From Septoria linicola (Eukaryota; Ascomycota; Dothideomycetes; Mycosphaerellales; Mycosphaerellaceae), in assembly GCA_024114885.1 (NCBI GenBank), contig CP099424.1:682001-746000 (forward strand): a stretch of DNA of 64,000 bases, in the 5' to 3' direction. This document shows, one piece after another, positions 54,235 to 64,000 of this stretch. Position 1 is the first letter of the stretch; each line of letters begins with the position of its first letter. The notes beneath the pieces are model-generated. The model did no database searches and was not told the DNA's origin. It was given only the letters and a program-made list of their open reading frames with translations. The translations under genes and the position numbers were made by a program.

Positions 54235-55475
54235 TTTGACGGTTAGTCGGGGTTGTTATTGTGCTTGAAGAAGTGGCGAGTGAGGAGTACCGTAGAAGCT
54301 GGTCTGTTAGCTGAGCAGTGAGTCAGTGGATGATGTGTGCTGTGTCTGGATGATACGACGGTGTCTGGAAGCAGCACGCGTCAGAATCATGAAAGTGAGG
54401 TTGCGAAAATGCCAAGACTCGTCACGTCCTCTTCTCACGCGACTTCTGCTGTCCTTCTGCCTCCTACATGACCATCTCGATCATCGACGGCCATTGACAG
54501 GTGGTCGAGACCGGCCGTGACTTGACACTGCTAAGTGGTCATCACCAACTGCACTGCCTTGGAGCCTGACCGCCATCTTTCGTGCTGCAGATGGAGCTGA
54601 ACGCCGTGGCTGACAGTCTGCGTCTCAGCTCGCTTCATCAGACCACAGCGAAGCTCCCCATGCATGGCAAGAGCGTCGAGCAGTATGACGGTAGCACCCA
54701 GGTCATCTGCAAGCCACGTCTCAGCTAGCCACCGCTCCCGACGATGTAGCCGTGACCTGACACTAATACAGCATCAACCATTGGTCGCATCAAAGTCCAG
54801 CCCCTGTGAGCTGTCAGAAATGCTCCTTCGCGTGTAGGACTAGCAGGCTACGCGCAAAAAAAAAGTGTCAGCTTACACTTGAACAAGCCCACTGTACGAT
54901 ACGCTCTCGATTCAGCCAAGGGCGCGGACAATCACCAGCTGCGCTTAGGCCCCCATAGCTTCTGGCCGACGGGGCGGAAAAAGGTATCGTGAGGGAAATC
55001 TCTGGGTCCTGGAATTGTTTCGATAAAGTTGGACTGCCACTCATTCTTGCACGTAGCCTGCTAGACCAGGATGTTCAACTCTCGTCCAATATGCGAACAA
55101 GCAGCTACGTGGAGTCAGGCCACCTGCCAAATAACTGGTCGAGATGTTCAATATCAGCCACATCGAAACCTAGAAGGCCTCTCCGAGAGTCTGCAGCATG
55201 ATCCTGGGTAGGAGCTTCTCTATTAATGTCATTCTCGCGATCATGCGTAAGGTTTCCACATCGCGTTGTCCGAGCATTGCCTGTTAGGCACAGCCTGCAG
55301 GAATATCACATTGTTGATAACTGCTGTGAATAGCTGTCATGGCCTGACATGCCCGAAGGCGTACATACAGTGGTGTATAAGACACATCGTTTGTGAGACA
55401 TGGACGGATATTGCTTCTCACTGACCTCGCTTTCATATATCATACCATTGAAAAGCATTACAGATAATTTACAAC
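54235..55475. other. divergent intergenic region
   Basis: About 1.2 kb between the deaminase and the peroxidase gene. No gene is recognised. The peroxidase TATA candidate is listed separately. Confidence 0.45.
55376..55380 (+). promoter_or_regulatory. candidate TATA box of DyP gene
   Basis: TATAA, 96 nt upstream of the DyP start codon. A second TATA-like string (CATATATCAT) lies at about 55434-55443, probably too close to the ATG. Confidence 0.4.
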
Positions 55476-57142
55476 ATGGGTGACAATCAGCAGCCTCTCA
55501 ATGGTGTTCCCGCCGCGAGCAAGATTGACTTGACCCAAGTCCAAGGCGACATCCTGAAAGGCGGATTCGCCAAAAAGTCCGAGATCTTCTATTTCTTCAA
55601 GATCAACGATGCAAAGCGCTTCGCTATAGCCTTGAAAGGCATTAACTTCTCGAGTGTCGCAGACGTGCAGGCCGATAGAGCCCGCATACCTGCAACCAGA
55701 GATCCGAACTTCCCTTGGCCAATGTTTGGCGTGAACATTGCCTTTTCCATCACTGGGCTTGACAAGGTAAGGAAATCACGAGACGATGGCGGGCCATGCT
55801 GACATGCAGCAGATCAAGAAGAACAAAGTGGGCACACTTCGCGTCGATGACATCAAGAACAATGCTCGCCCATACGCAGCTGGCATGGAGGCAGATAGTC
55901 CTTCGCTGGGAGATCCTGACTGGACAGACAGTCGCTTCAAAGGACGACAGATTGATGGAGTCCTGATCATCGCCGGAAGCTCACAGAGCATCTGCCAGGC
56001 AGCGCTCTCCAGCACACTCGCCGCACTTGGCTCGCCTGAAGGGCAAGACATACCTGGCCAGATCATTACTCGCATAGCCAAGGAGGTTGGCAACACAAGA
56101 CCTGGTGTCGGCGATGGAAAGGAGCAGTAAGTGACTTGGGCTGTGGGACGACAGGACAACACTGATATTCAGGCAGCTTTGGATTTGAAGACGGCAGTAC
56201 GTACAACGACTACCACAAGGTAGCTGCCCTGCCGAAGTCTCTCTGCCTGTCACGCTGACGCTGTGGCGCTCTGTGCGCGGATCGACATAGCAGTTGAGCA
56301 AACATGCGAGAGAGACCGCTGAGCCGTCGCTGACTTTTGATCTGCAACATTTAGTCTCGCAACCACAAGTCCGAGGCATCGATGACCAAGGCGATCCGAA
56401 AGACAACCCCAAGACTTTCGACAACCTCATCGACCCGAGCACTCTTCTCATCACCAAAGACAGCCCTCTGCCAGACTGGATGGAGAACGGCAGTTTCTTC
56501 TGCTTTCGTAAGCTCGAGCAGGATGTGGCCTCCTGGAACACTTTCGTGAAAGACGGCGCGCAGAAGCTCAAGATTCCCGAGGCCACTTTCGGCGCCAAAC
56601 TCATGGGGCGCTGGCAATCAGGTCGAGCTATCGTTTTGGCAGACAAGGACGACGACAACACCAGGGTCGACCCAATGGCCAACGATTTCACCTTTCAGAG
56701 CGGAAACATGGACAAGTGTCCTTTTGGCGCACATATTCGCAAGACGAATCCTCGGGGCTCGCCATTCTTTGGTGTCCGTATCATGCGTCGAGGCATCCCA
56801 TATGGCACGGACTTTGTACCTGGCAAGACTACGGATACAAATCGTGGTCTGCTCTTCGCCTGCTATCAAGCTGATTTCGATCAAGGCTATCGCTTTATCC
56901 AACAGTTCTGGGCTAATGGACCCAGCTTTCCAGAAGGTGTAGCCGGTCTAGACACTGTCATGGGGCAGATTCCGAACAAAGGCAAGCCAAGTCCTGGTGG
57001 AGATGAGTTCAAGATCCAGATCAACAAGACTGGTCAGGCCAAATTTGATCGCGTGAATCAATTTGTGACCCCGAGAGGTGGAGAGTACTTCTTTGCGCCG
57101 AGTATTTCGGCATTGAAAAAGACTCTAACGCTTGTCGCGTGA
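55476..57142 (+). CDS. dye-decolorizing (DyP-type) heme peroxidase
   Basis: Four exons, 55476-55766, 55813-56126, 56177-56196 and 56355-57142, with introns of 46, 50 and 158 nt, give 470 residues. The frame is consistent throughout. DyP features: VQGDILKGGFAKK near the N-terminus, HFGFEDGIS at 202-210 with the catalytic Asp207 of the GxxDG motif, and CPFGAHIRKTNPR carrying the proximal heme His at 335, then GIPYGTDF and GLLFACYQAD. The third exon is only 20 nt and codes just the FGFEDG core. No signal peptide, so probably intracellular. A naive gene caller would start a false protein at 56294 inside the third intron. Confidence 0.93.
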
Positions 57143-58161
57143 GCGGGAATGCTTCAGGTGCGGGTATCGGCCTCTCAAAAGGCATAGGGATAGCTACGCC
57201 ACTTTATGAAATCAGTCGCGCAGCGGACAATGGCAATCGCTCAGAGAGAAATCCTCCCATCGCGCAAATGGTGCCACGTCCTGTCAGCCATTAGTCAGCG
57301 TGGTGCCATCTATTCGAGTAGCCTGGTTGATTAGCCAAGTCATAATAGCGCCGTGTAGGCAAAATAGGAAGGTACTTGGATACTACGATGTCATCCAAGA
57401 CATGGTAGAGGGTCTGAAGCCTCAGATGATCCCTGCAGGTAAGGAGCGGAAAGTAATCATATCTTTTCCCTTTAGCGAGCTGGGCTCAACTACTCACTCT
57501 CAGATTCACGAGGCATCATTACGATCATGAACTTACGATTCCTCCTCTCGAGTCTCCTTCCCATCGTCGCGCTTGTATAACAGCTTCCTCCGCCAGATTG
57601 TGGCGGAGAAACTGGAATCTCCTGTTTGGACGCGGATCAGAAGAGAAGAAATCGCATTCCGGAAAGCTGTGGGCCATACAACCGTTTGTCTCTTTTGCAT
57701 CTTTGCTTGCTCCAGATTTGATCGTGTTTATTCCGATTCGTGGCTCAGAGGGATTCCTATGCTGATTGGATGTCTTCTTGATCATCGGGAAGGGATGGAC
57801 GCTGGAGGACTCGAAAGGCGGGACGTATCTTGTAGAGCAAAGGCAACGACTGAGGATGTCAAACCTATGGCCGAAGGCTCAGGGTGCTTGAGACTCGTGA
57901 TCTGTGAGAGTCTCCATAGAATATCCAACAACGAAGCTCTTTTATAGAAAAGCAGATATACCAGGCAGGTACAGCGCAGGTGAAATGAAGGTTCCCGGAA
58001 AGACATTCTGTCGCTTCCATTTGCCAAGTTCATGCACCTTCACTTCACCTTCACTTCACCTTCCTATAATCTCTGTTATCCAGAAAGTGAAGCATTCGCG
58101 ATCACTTCCCTACAGCGACAACATTTTCCTCGGAAGTAGCGATCATGTCGGAGCTGATTCT
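57143..58161. other. intergenic with short CT-rich repeats
   Basis: No gene is recognised. CCTTCACTTCA-type 11-bp units repeat near 58037-58060. The next gene's frame is open upstream through this part (ATG at 57985), but the encoded sequence is low complexity. Confidence 0.4.
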
Positions 58162-58605
58162 ATGTGGCAATGGCTCGACAATATCGGCGCGAAGAATCGA
58201 CAGCGCCTAGGCGGGCCGCACGTGAAATGGCTTGACGGCAACGGCTTCGACTGGGTGCGACTCGAAGACGGAGAGCTGTATTTCCAAGGGGGACGGCCGG
58301 TCAAACTTCGTAACTTCTGTGCGGAACTTGTCTTCCATGGAGATTGCATGAGCAGCAACTCAATCAAGCAAGTGTACTACCGGACCCACGATGGCAAAGT
58401 CGTACTCGACCTTGCGCAGGTCGACGGCGTGCCTCGGTATCACCTATCGTTTCGTCGCGGATCAGCGAAGTCGGGGGAATGGACATCAGCAAAGTGTTAT
58501 ATGGAACTGCCTGGAACGGATGAGCTCGACGAGATGCTGGAAGACCTTGGGGAGGATTATGCTGCTCAAAGTACAGACTTCTGGATTGCGGAGGAGAGTA
58601 TCTGA
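58162..58605 (+). CDS. hypothetical protein
   Basis: 147 residues from MWQWLDNIGAKN. Upstream in-frame ATGs at 57904 and 57985 would add an unlikely repeat-coded segment. The product looks like a compact mixed alpha/beta domain with many aromatic residues (VKWLDGNGFDWVRLEDGELYF, QVYYRTHDGKVVLDL, YHLSFRRGSAK) and an acidic C-terminal helix (ELDEMLEDLGEDY). No signal peptide, membrane helix or known family. Thought real from composition, with moderate certainty. Confidence 0.55.
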   Translation: MWQWLDNIGAKNRQRLGGPHVKWLDGNGFDWVRLEDGELYFQGGRPVKLRNFCAELVFHGDCMSSNSIKQVYYRTHDGKVVLDLAQVDGVPRYHLSFRRGSAKSGEWTSAKCYMELPGTDELDEMLEDLGEDYAAQSTDFWIAEESI

Positions 58606-58799
58606 GCAGGGACGGGGATCAGGGTCTGCTACACAAGCCACTTGCCGAACAGTCTTGGGGCGCTGAGGAAGCTAGATGAGCGTTGACGTAGTCGCGGCAG
58701 GAGAGGACGTCCAGCTAGTAAGACCAGTAAAATGCGCGGCCAGGTGTGGCCACGAAACAGTGGCAGAGTATCGGACAAAGGCGTACTCGAGCACATATT

Positions 58800-59822
58800 T
58801 TACTTCGCAGCAGAGGCAGGCACCTCTTCCAGACCACCAATGCCTTTCACAATCTCCTCAAAGTCCACTCCCTCCTTCTCAAACTCCCTCTTCACCCTCT
58901 CCACAACCTTCTCTTGCCCCTTTGCCGTGAACCCACCATCAGCATCCCTCTCCTCTTCCACAATCTCCGTCCATCTCCAAAACAAACTCTCTTTCCCCAG
59001 CTTCGTAAGCACTTCCTTGAAAGCCACAACCTTCTTCCTCCTCCCCTCGATAACATCCTCTCCCTCCCACTTCCACACCACCCACCCGTGGCCCTCAAAA
59101 TGCGCAAATACCACCTTGTCCACATCCTCCTCCCTCAATTGTTTCTGCTTTACCAGCGTATGCGCATCCGACATGAGCTCAAACTCCAAATCCCAGCTCT
59201 CATTCATCATCAGGTATCCCGTCTTTCGCATCTCCTCCGGGTTTATCGCAGGCAGAATTCTTGTCTTGAAAAACGCGTTTTCTTCTCCTTGTCTCACGCC
59301 CTGCATCAAATCCGATGTGGTCCAACTCCTGCTAACTCTCACTACAATCTCTTTATCCTTGAAACCTAGAGACCAGCGGTACGAGCATGGATTTGCTGGT
59401 TGTTCGAAGAAGAAGGTCAGAGGCCAGGGCCCGACGAAGCGGAAGAGGATGAAGTCGAAAGCCATCATGAGTGTTCGTTTGAGGAGGATCCATATTTGCT
59501 GTTTTCGCGTCGTGCTGGTCGTGTCGACTGTAGCGGATGTCACATATCCGAGGAGAGTTTGAATGAGGGTGTAGTATTTCGGCACTGCATGGCAAAGGCG
59601 CCACAGTAACAGCAGAGCGATTGTGCTGTTGAGGAGAACGGGGATGAGGAAGATGTTCTTCTTCACGGACTGCTTAGTGCGGTCGATGTGGGTGATGTGG
59701 ACCTTGGCTGGATCGAGGCGTTCGAGGAACGGCGCCAGAGACGAAGGTGCTCTGAGAAATGGTGTGGGAATCTGATCCTTCATGGGATCCTTTGGTTTGG
59801 TCTTATATGACCGCGAAGACAT
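58800..59822 (-). CDS. conserved-looking fungal membrane protein with two TM helices
   Basis: A single exon of 340 residues. A basic N-terminus (SRSYKTKPKDP) precedes a first hydrophobic helix (NIFLIPVLLNSTIALLLLW) and, after a loop, a second (LLKRTLMMAFDFILFRFV, then GPWPLTFFF). The long C-terminal half is soluble, with WSLGFKDKEIVVRVSR, PAINPEEMRKTGYLMM and a charged helical tail. It is likely an ER or other organelle membrane protein with its C-terminal domain in the cytosol; I cannot name the family. It shows the C-rich to G-rich switch along the sense strand very clearly. Confidence 0.8.
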   Translation of the reverse strand: MSSRSYKTKPKDPMKDQIPTPFLRAPSSLAPFLERLDPAKVHITHIDRTKQSVKKNIFLIPVLLNSTIALLLLWRLCHAVPKYYTLIQTLLGYVTSATVDTTSTTRKQQIWILLKRTLMMAFDFILFRFVGPWPLTFFFEQPANPCSYRWSLGFKDKEIVVRVSRSWTTSDLMQGVRQGEENAFFKTRILPAINPEEMRKTGYLMMNESWDLEFELMSDAHTLVKQKQLREEDVDKVVFAHFEGHGWVVWKWEGEDVIEGRRKKVVAFKEVLTKLGKESLFWRWTEIVEEERDADGGFTAKGQEKVVERVKREFEKEGVDFEEIVKGIGGLEEVPASAAK

Positions 59823-60627
59823 GGTATCTGCGTGCTGTTGGAGCTGTGGTTGTCAATGTGTCGAGAAAGAGGAAAGAAAAAGCTCTACACGTGAACCTGC
59901 TTACGAGTGCGACTTTTGTGTACGAGGCAGTCGCGAGTGGTCACCGTGTATAGTCTACCCGCCTGGTTGCACGCACTAACAAATAGTTCACTACAACAAT
60001 CTCAGCTGAAGATGCGAAGAAACGAGGTCGTCGTCTCAAAGTTAGTCAGCTGGAGATCACGTGGGAAGAAACACAGACATGGTCAGTCAACAGGCCGACA
60101 TGCAGCCATGCTTATTCTCAGCTAACGTAAACAAACGCTACAGGAGCCCTCCGAGCCAAATGCTCCCCTGTCACATGCAATCTCTTCGTGAGCATATCTC
60201 TAGCCCTGGAAAACGCCCGATTCAAGTTCTTTGCATTCAGAAGTTTCGTGCTATTCCAGCTTTTGATTGAAGGAACATGCACCTCCCAAGTCTTCGTTTC
60301 CGTGTTGCGCCCGTGTCCCAGTAAAAGTGTCGTTGAGGAAAGGAATCGAGTTGTCGAGTGGCGTCAAAAACGTTATTGGTAGTAGTATAGTATCATGGTA
60401 CAATTACTCCCAGCCTATGTCCTAGCTGGAGTCATTTTCGATGGAGTCTTCTTCAAGCTGTACGGCGATGGCAATCCATCAGAACTTGAAGAACGTCGAG
60501 AGATCGACGGCTGAGATGAGTATGGAATAATCCTGCCCCAGCCATTCATGTTCTCTTTAGCTCCATCGCTGAATGTAGTGCGCGCCTGAGCCGTCGTGCT
60601 CGCGTACTTCTGCTCTAGGCTGCCATT
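59823..60627. other. intergenic
   Basis: Contains the promoter of the two-TM gene and the DEF1 3' flank. Nothing else is recognised. Confidence 0.5.
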
Positions 60628-63615
60628 CTAGTGCGCGCCGTAGTTTTGTCCCCAACCGCCTCGGCTCTGACCATAGTTGCCATAGGTCTGGTTGAAACCA
60701 GCACCATAGCCGTAGCCTGCGCCTTGCTGTCCTTGCTGGTGACCTCCGAGACCTCCAAGGCTGTTGTACTGGCTGCCTTGGCTTGGGAACCCCTGATAAC
60801 CGCCGCCAAATGCGGAGTGTTGACCTTGCTGTGGAGGTGGCAGACCGGACTGAGCGTTGCCGGCGGCACTGTTGGCAGCCGATCCCGGGCGTCCTGGTTG
60901 ACCAAGGGATGGCGATGGACCGCTCTTGGCGCTGTCGTAAGCCTTTAGCGAATCCTCCTGACCGCCCATGGCCTGCTGTCCATATCCACCCTGAGCGCCA
61001 AAGCCAGAGGCCGAACGGGCGAATGGATCGTGCATGCTACCATAAGCATTGCTCTGCTGATGAGCCGAAGGCGCTGCAGAGCCGCGACCGTAATCATCGA
61101 GACCACCAAGCGAGCTACCCATCCCGCTGGTGCTGCGCTGGTTCTGGCTGAATGCTTGGGTGTTGGCTGGGGAAGCAGAGTGCTGCTCGTACGAAGAGCC
61201 GTAGTTCTGTGGGGCGCCGTACATGCTCTGCTGTTGCTGTTGTTGCTGCGCCTTGCCCTGGTAACCACCTTGGGCGCCACCATAACCTGAGCCGCCACCA
61301 TATCCACCTCCGTAGCCGGTGAATTGGTTGACATATGCTTGCTGGTATGGGCTGTTGTAGTACGGGTGACCGTATGGGTATCCAGCACTGTTGTAGCTCG
61401 GTTGCTGGCTGTGACCTTGTTGCTGCTGCAAAGAGTGTTGCGCAGACTGAGTTGGCTGCTGCTGCTGAGCAGCAATAGGATTTGGTGTGTTACTGCCGGA
61501 ACCTGGAGCTTCAGCGAAGCGCGACTGCTGGTGGCCTTGACCAGCGAATGCGGCGTCGTTAATTCCCGCACCATATCCGCTTGCGGTGCGTTGCTGGCCA
61601 ATCGTTGGGTCGTGTGAGTGAGGCTGACCAGCCTGCTGTCTGGATTCTTGACCGCCGTAAGAGCCACCGTAGTACTGGTTGTAGCGGTTTGCGTCCGCAG
61701 TATAGTAGGATGATCCATAGTCGCTGGGTGCGGATGACAATCCGCCAAAGCCAGATTGATGCTGCTGCTGCGGCTGTTGGTGCTGCTGTTGAGCTGCCTG
61801 CTGGTTGTGTCCGTACTGATCGTACTGAGATGGCTGCGCCTGGTGGCTGAAAGGATCGTATTGCTTCTGCTGTTGTGCACCAGAGTCCTGCTGTCCGCCA
61901 TGAATGCTCTGTTGCTGAGCATAGCCACGTCCATACTGGTTGTAACCTTGCTGGAACTGCTGATCTTGACCACCTTGTCCAAGCGACGGATCCTGAATCT
62001 GTTGTTGGTTCTGTGCCGAAGCAGGGGGTAGACCTGGTGCCTGCTTTGGCGTAGGCTGTGCCTGAGATGGAGCTTGCGGCTGCGCTTCGGGCAAGGATGG
62101 CTCCTGAGCGGCTGAAGCCTGACGAGGTGCTGGAGGGAGGGAAGTGCGTGGCTGAGCAGGAGGAGAGTGCTGTGGCGCATGGCGAGTCTCTGCCTCCTCG
62201 CGCTCCTCGTCTACATCTGGACCAGCTTCGCCATTGAGACCCATGCTGCCAAATTGTACTGCGGCTCTGTCCACTGCGTTGTGACCAGGCATGACCACTG
62301 CTTCCTGTTGCTCTTGCACTCGGCGCTGGAAACTTGCACTTCTACCGCCATGACCCGCAAGACGGTTGGCGACAGTGGCGTAGCCTCCGACTGGAGGACG
62401 ACCGATTGGCGCTTGTTGTGTTGGGAGAGGGGTGAGGTTACGAGGGTCGGCAGAGCCAGCAGTGCTGGCTACGGTGTGCGTGGCGGGCGGTAGGGTGTCG
62501 TCAGGCAGATGCTCTACGTTCTCTTCTGTCAGAGGATCCTTCGAAGGAGTTAGCGTAAGACCTTCAACTTCTGACGTTACTGGGCGCTCTACTGGGGCAG
62601 TGGCAGTGGCATTCTCAGGCGTGGCGGCGGCGATGGCTGGCTCTGGCTCCGGTACTGGTGCTGCAACTTCAGGCAGCGCTTCAGGGACTGGCTCGGCTTC
62701 CTTTGCGGCCTCAGATGGGAATTCTGTTGCAGATGGCACCGGCTCTGGTCGAGGCTGCTCAGTCGCGTCTAGCTCAACAGCTTGAGGCTTGGTCAGTATC
62801 TGCTTAGGCACGACAGGTGCTGGCGCTGGCTTTGGTGCCGCAAACATGCTAGCCCAGCTCTTCTTTGCGCCGCTCTGTTCTATCACGCTGCTGGTTGCTG
62901 GCTGAGCAGCTGCAGCTGGTGGAGGGTCCACAGCAGTCACAGTGCCCAATACTCCATCGCCCGTACCGGCAGTGTTCTTTATTGGCTCTGCTGCGGTGTC
63001 GTCCCAGCCTCCAGATGCTTCATTGGCTGCTGGTGTGTCCCAGGCAGTAGACTCCGTAGTAGGCACAGATGTGCCTGCGGCGTCCTTTGCAAGGCCATTT
63101 GTAGTTGCGTGACCACCACGTCCACCACGGAACCCGCCTCTGCCGCGATCTGCTCCGCCACGGCCGCGACCGCCGCGTGCGCCCTCAAAGCCACCTCTGC
63201 CACGCGCACCCCTAGTGCTGAAGGGAGGACGGTCAGAAGCACCTGCAGCTGTCGACTCGGCTGGGACTTTCGAGCGAGCGCGGTCCTTTGGCTTCTTTAC
63301 TTCGGCGAATTGTGACACTGCGCCCTGGGTGATCTTGTCAACAGTCGCGCCGACATCACCGCCAGCTTCCTCAATGGCGAATACAAGGTCGGTGTCGGTC
63401 CAGTCGGGGAACATGTCTTTGAGCATTCCGAGCTCTGGTTGGTACTTCTTCTTCATCTCGCCAATTTCGCCTTGGTCTTCGAGTGACTCTTCGATTTCTG
63501 CCGCATCGTTTGAAGTACCATTCAGCTTTCTGCCGCCGCGAGGACCTCCGCGACTCAGGCCTCCTCTGCCGCCTCTGGCGGAGCTTCTGCCCCTCGATGG
63601 TGCAGTTTCCGACAT
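60628..63615 (-). CDS. DEF1: RNA polymerase II degradation factor DEF1
   Basis: A single exon of 995 residues from MSETAPSRGRSS; the frame is open 117 codons further upstream, but that part reads as leader sequence. It starts with an RGG-rich N-terminus, then a CUE-like ubiquitin-binding segment around 58-98 (LGMLKDMFPDWTDTDL, GGDVGATVDKI), more RGG repeats, a Pro/Ala/Glu-rich middle and a long Gln/Gly/Tyr-rich C-terminal half. This is the architecture of Def1, which helps ubiquitylate and degrade stalled RNA polymerase II; in yeast, processing removes the Gln-rich end so the protein can enter the nucleus. Low-complexity length polymorphism is expected. Confidence 0.9.
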   Translation of the reverse strand: MSETAPSRGRSSARGGRGGLSRGGPRGGRKLNGTSNDAAEIEESLEDQGEIGEMKKKYQPELGMLKDMFPDWTDTDLVFAIEEAGGDVGATVDKITQGAVSQFAEVKKPKDRARSKVPAESTAAGASDRPPFSTRGARGRGGFEGARGGRGRGGADRGRGGFRGGRGGHATTNGLAKDAAGTSVPTTESTAWDTPAANEASGGWDDTAAEPIKNTAGTGDGVLGTVTAVDPPPAAAAQPATSSVIEQSGAKKSWASMFAAPKPAPAPVVPKQILTKPQAVELDATEQPRPEPVPSATEFPSEAAKEAEPVPEALPEVAAPVPEPEPAIAAATPENATATAPVERPVTSEVEGLTLTPSKDPLTEENVEHLPDDTLPPATHTVASTAGSADPRNLTPLPTQQAPIGRPPVGGYATVANRLAGHGGRSASFQRRVQEQQEAVVMPGHNAVDRAAVQFGSMGLNGEAGPDVDEEREEAETRHAPQHSPPAQPRTSLPPAPRQASAAQEPSLPEAQPQAPSQAQPTPKQAPGLPPASAQNQQQIQDPSLGQGGQDQQFQQGYNQYGRGYAQQQSIHGGQQDSGAQQQKQYDPFSHQAQPSQYDQYGHNQQAAQQQHQQPQQQHQSGFGGLSSAPSDYGSSYYTADANRYNQYYGGSYGGQESRQQAGQPHSHDPTIGQQRTASGYGAGINDAAFAGQGHQQSRFAEAPGSGSNTPNPIAAQQQQPTQSAQHSLQQQQGHSQQPSYNSAGYPYGHPYYNSPYQQAYVNQFTGYGGGYGGGSGYGGAQGGYQGKAQQQQQQQSMYGAPQNYGSSYEQHSASPANTQAFSQNQRSTSGMGSSLGGLDDYGRGSAAPSAHQQSNAYGSMHDPFARSASGFGAQGGYGQQAMGGQEDSLKAYDSAKSGPSPSLGQPGRPGSAANSAAGNAQSGLPPPQQGQHSAFGGGYQGFPSQGSQYNSLGGLGGHQQGQQGAGYGYGAGFNQTYGNYGQSRGGWGQNYGAH

Positions 63616-64000
63616 TGTGATTGTGAAATGTGGTATGTGGTTCGGAGAGTGAACCGTGAGATGGATGTGAGGTTCGTGTGCCGTGCGATGCCGTGTCCGA
63701 TGCAAGGCTGTTGTGGACTTCCGCTGTTTGCTGGAGCGTGAAGAGAAGGCCTCTGAGGACAACGAAGGCTGCGCTGAGCCAATGTCCAGAGACCAAAAGG
63801 AAGGCGCAAAGCGTCCAGTAGAGAAGCTTCGACCAGGACGTGATATCGGAAGAAAAGGGCAGTCGCAAAGTGCCGGAGGTGGATTGTGTTTGTGAGGTTG
63901 AAGTGAGGCTTTCGCAGCTGGAGGTGTAAGAACGTCTTGGCGAGAAGCAAGGTCAAGGACGTCCAAACTCTAAAACCGAGCGAAGCACACATCTCGTGAA
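63616..64000. other. DEF1 upstream region
   Basis: The probable 5' UTR and promoter of DEF1, running to the window edge. The open frames here are continuations of DEF1 or shadows. Confidence 0.5.

Noticed and set aside
56294..56354. ATG at 56294 as start of a separate protein
   Set aside because: It lies inside the third intron of the DyP gene; splicing from 56196 to 56355 restores the FGFEDGIS and QPQVRG motifs.
58732..59562. Long plus-strand frames of 276 and 207 codons
   Set aside because: Antisense to the two-TM protein gene; Ser/Pro-rich products without motifs.
60945..62180. 411-codon second frame on the DEF1 strand
   Set aside because: Out-of-frame reading of the Gln-rich repeat region of DEF1.
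1..64000. tRNA, rRNA, CRISPR or transposon features
   Set aside because: None recognised by eye on either strand; no arrays of spaced repeats or transposase-like frames. A covariance-model scan could still find a tRNA.

Overview
This window reads as nuclear DNA of a filamentous ascomycete (Pezizomycotina). Most spliced genes carry short introns of about 46-59 nt with GT...AG ends and CTRAY-like branch sites. The families present are typical of that group: a HET-domain protein, a very large NACHT-type STAND protein, a SAT4/rhodopsin-like membrane protein, ATG15 with a threonine-rich tail, DEF1 and a DyP peroxidase. A Dothideomycete is my best guess, but that is inference from general gene style and not from a marker gene. 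About 31 protein genes are listed, 15 of them with reconstructed introns. I saw no rRNA, no transposon, no CRISPR array, and no tRNA that I could recognise by eye.

0-5 kb: an accessory-looking corner with a tandem pair of small, cysteine-rich secreted proteins (897-1723, minus) that share an intron position, followed by a HET-domain gene (3196-4623). 5-17 kb: core genes. These are the TORC2 subunit Rictor/AVO3, peroxisomal uricase, mitochondrial ribosomal protein uL13m, guanine deaminase and a VPS9-domain Rab GEF. Guanine deaminase and uricase act two steps apart in purine catabolism and lie about 1.7 kb apart with only uL13m between them. 17-28 kb: the vacuolar lipase ATG15, an NAD(P)-binding protein, a Thr-rich secreted protein, DPM1, a methyltransferase and small unknowns. 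28-35 kb: a 2,182-residue NACHT/TPR STAND protein in three exons. 35-38.5 kb: the longest gene-free stretch. 38.5-48.8 kb: a secreted Thr/Tyr-rich protein, a GST-fold protein, DUF427, membrane and unknown proteins, and a SAT4-type receptor-like protein. 50-64 kb: a HAD dehalogenase, a cytidine/dCMP-type deaminase split by a very long insertion, a DyP peroxidase whose catalytic motif sits in a 20-nt exon, a two-TM protein and DEF1.

The observations I would follow first are: (1) the secreted tandem pair, whose second exons have diverged far more than their first; (2) a repeated compositional pattern in which several short genes are C-rich on the sense strand in the 5' part and G-rich in the 3' part; (3) the STAND protein; (4) the DyP microexon; (5) the deaminase insertion.
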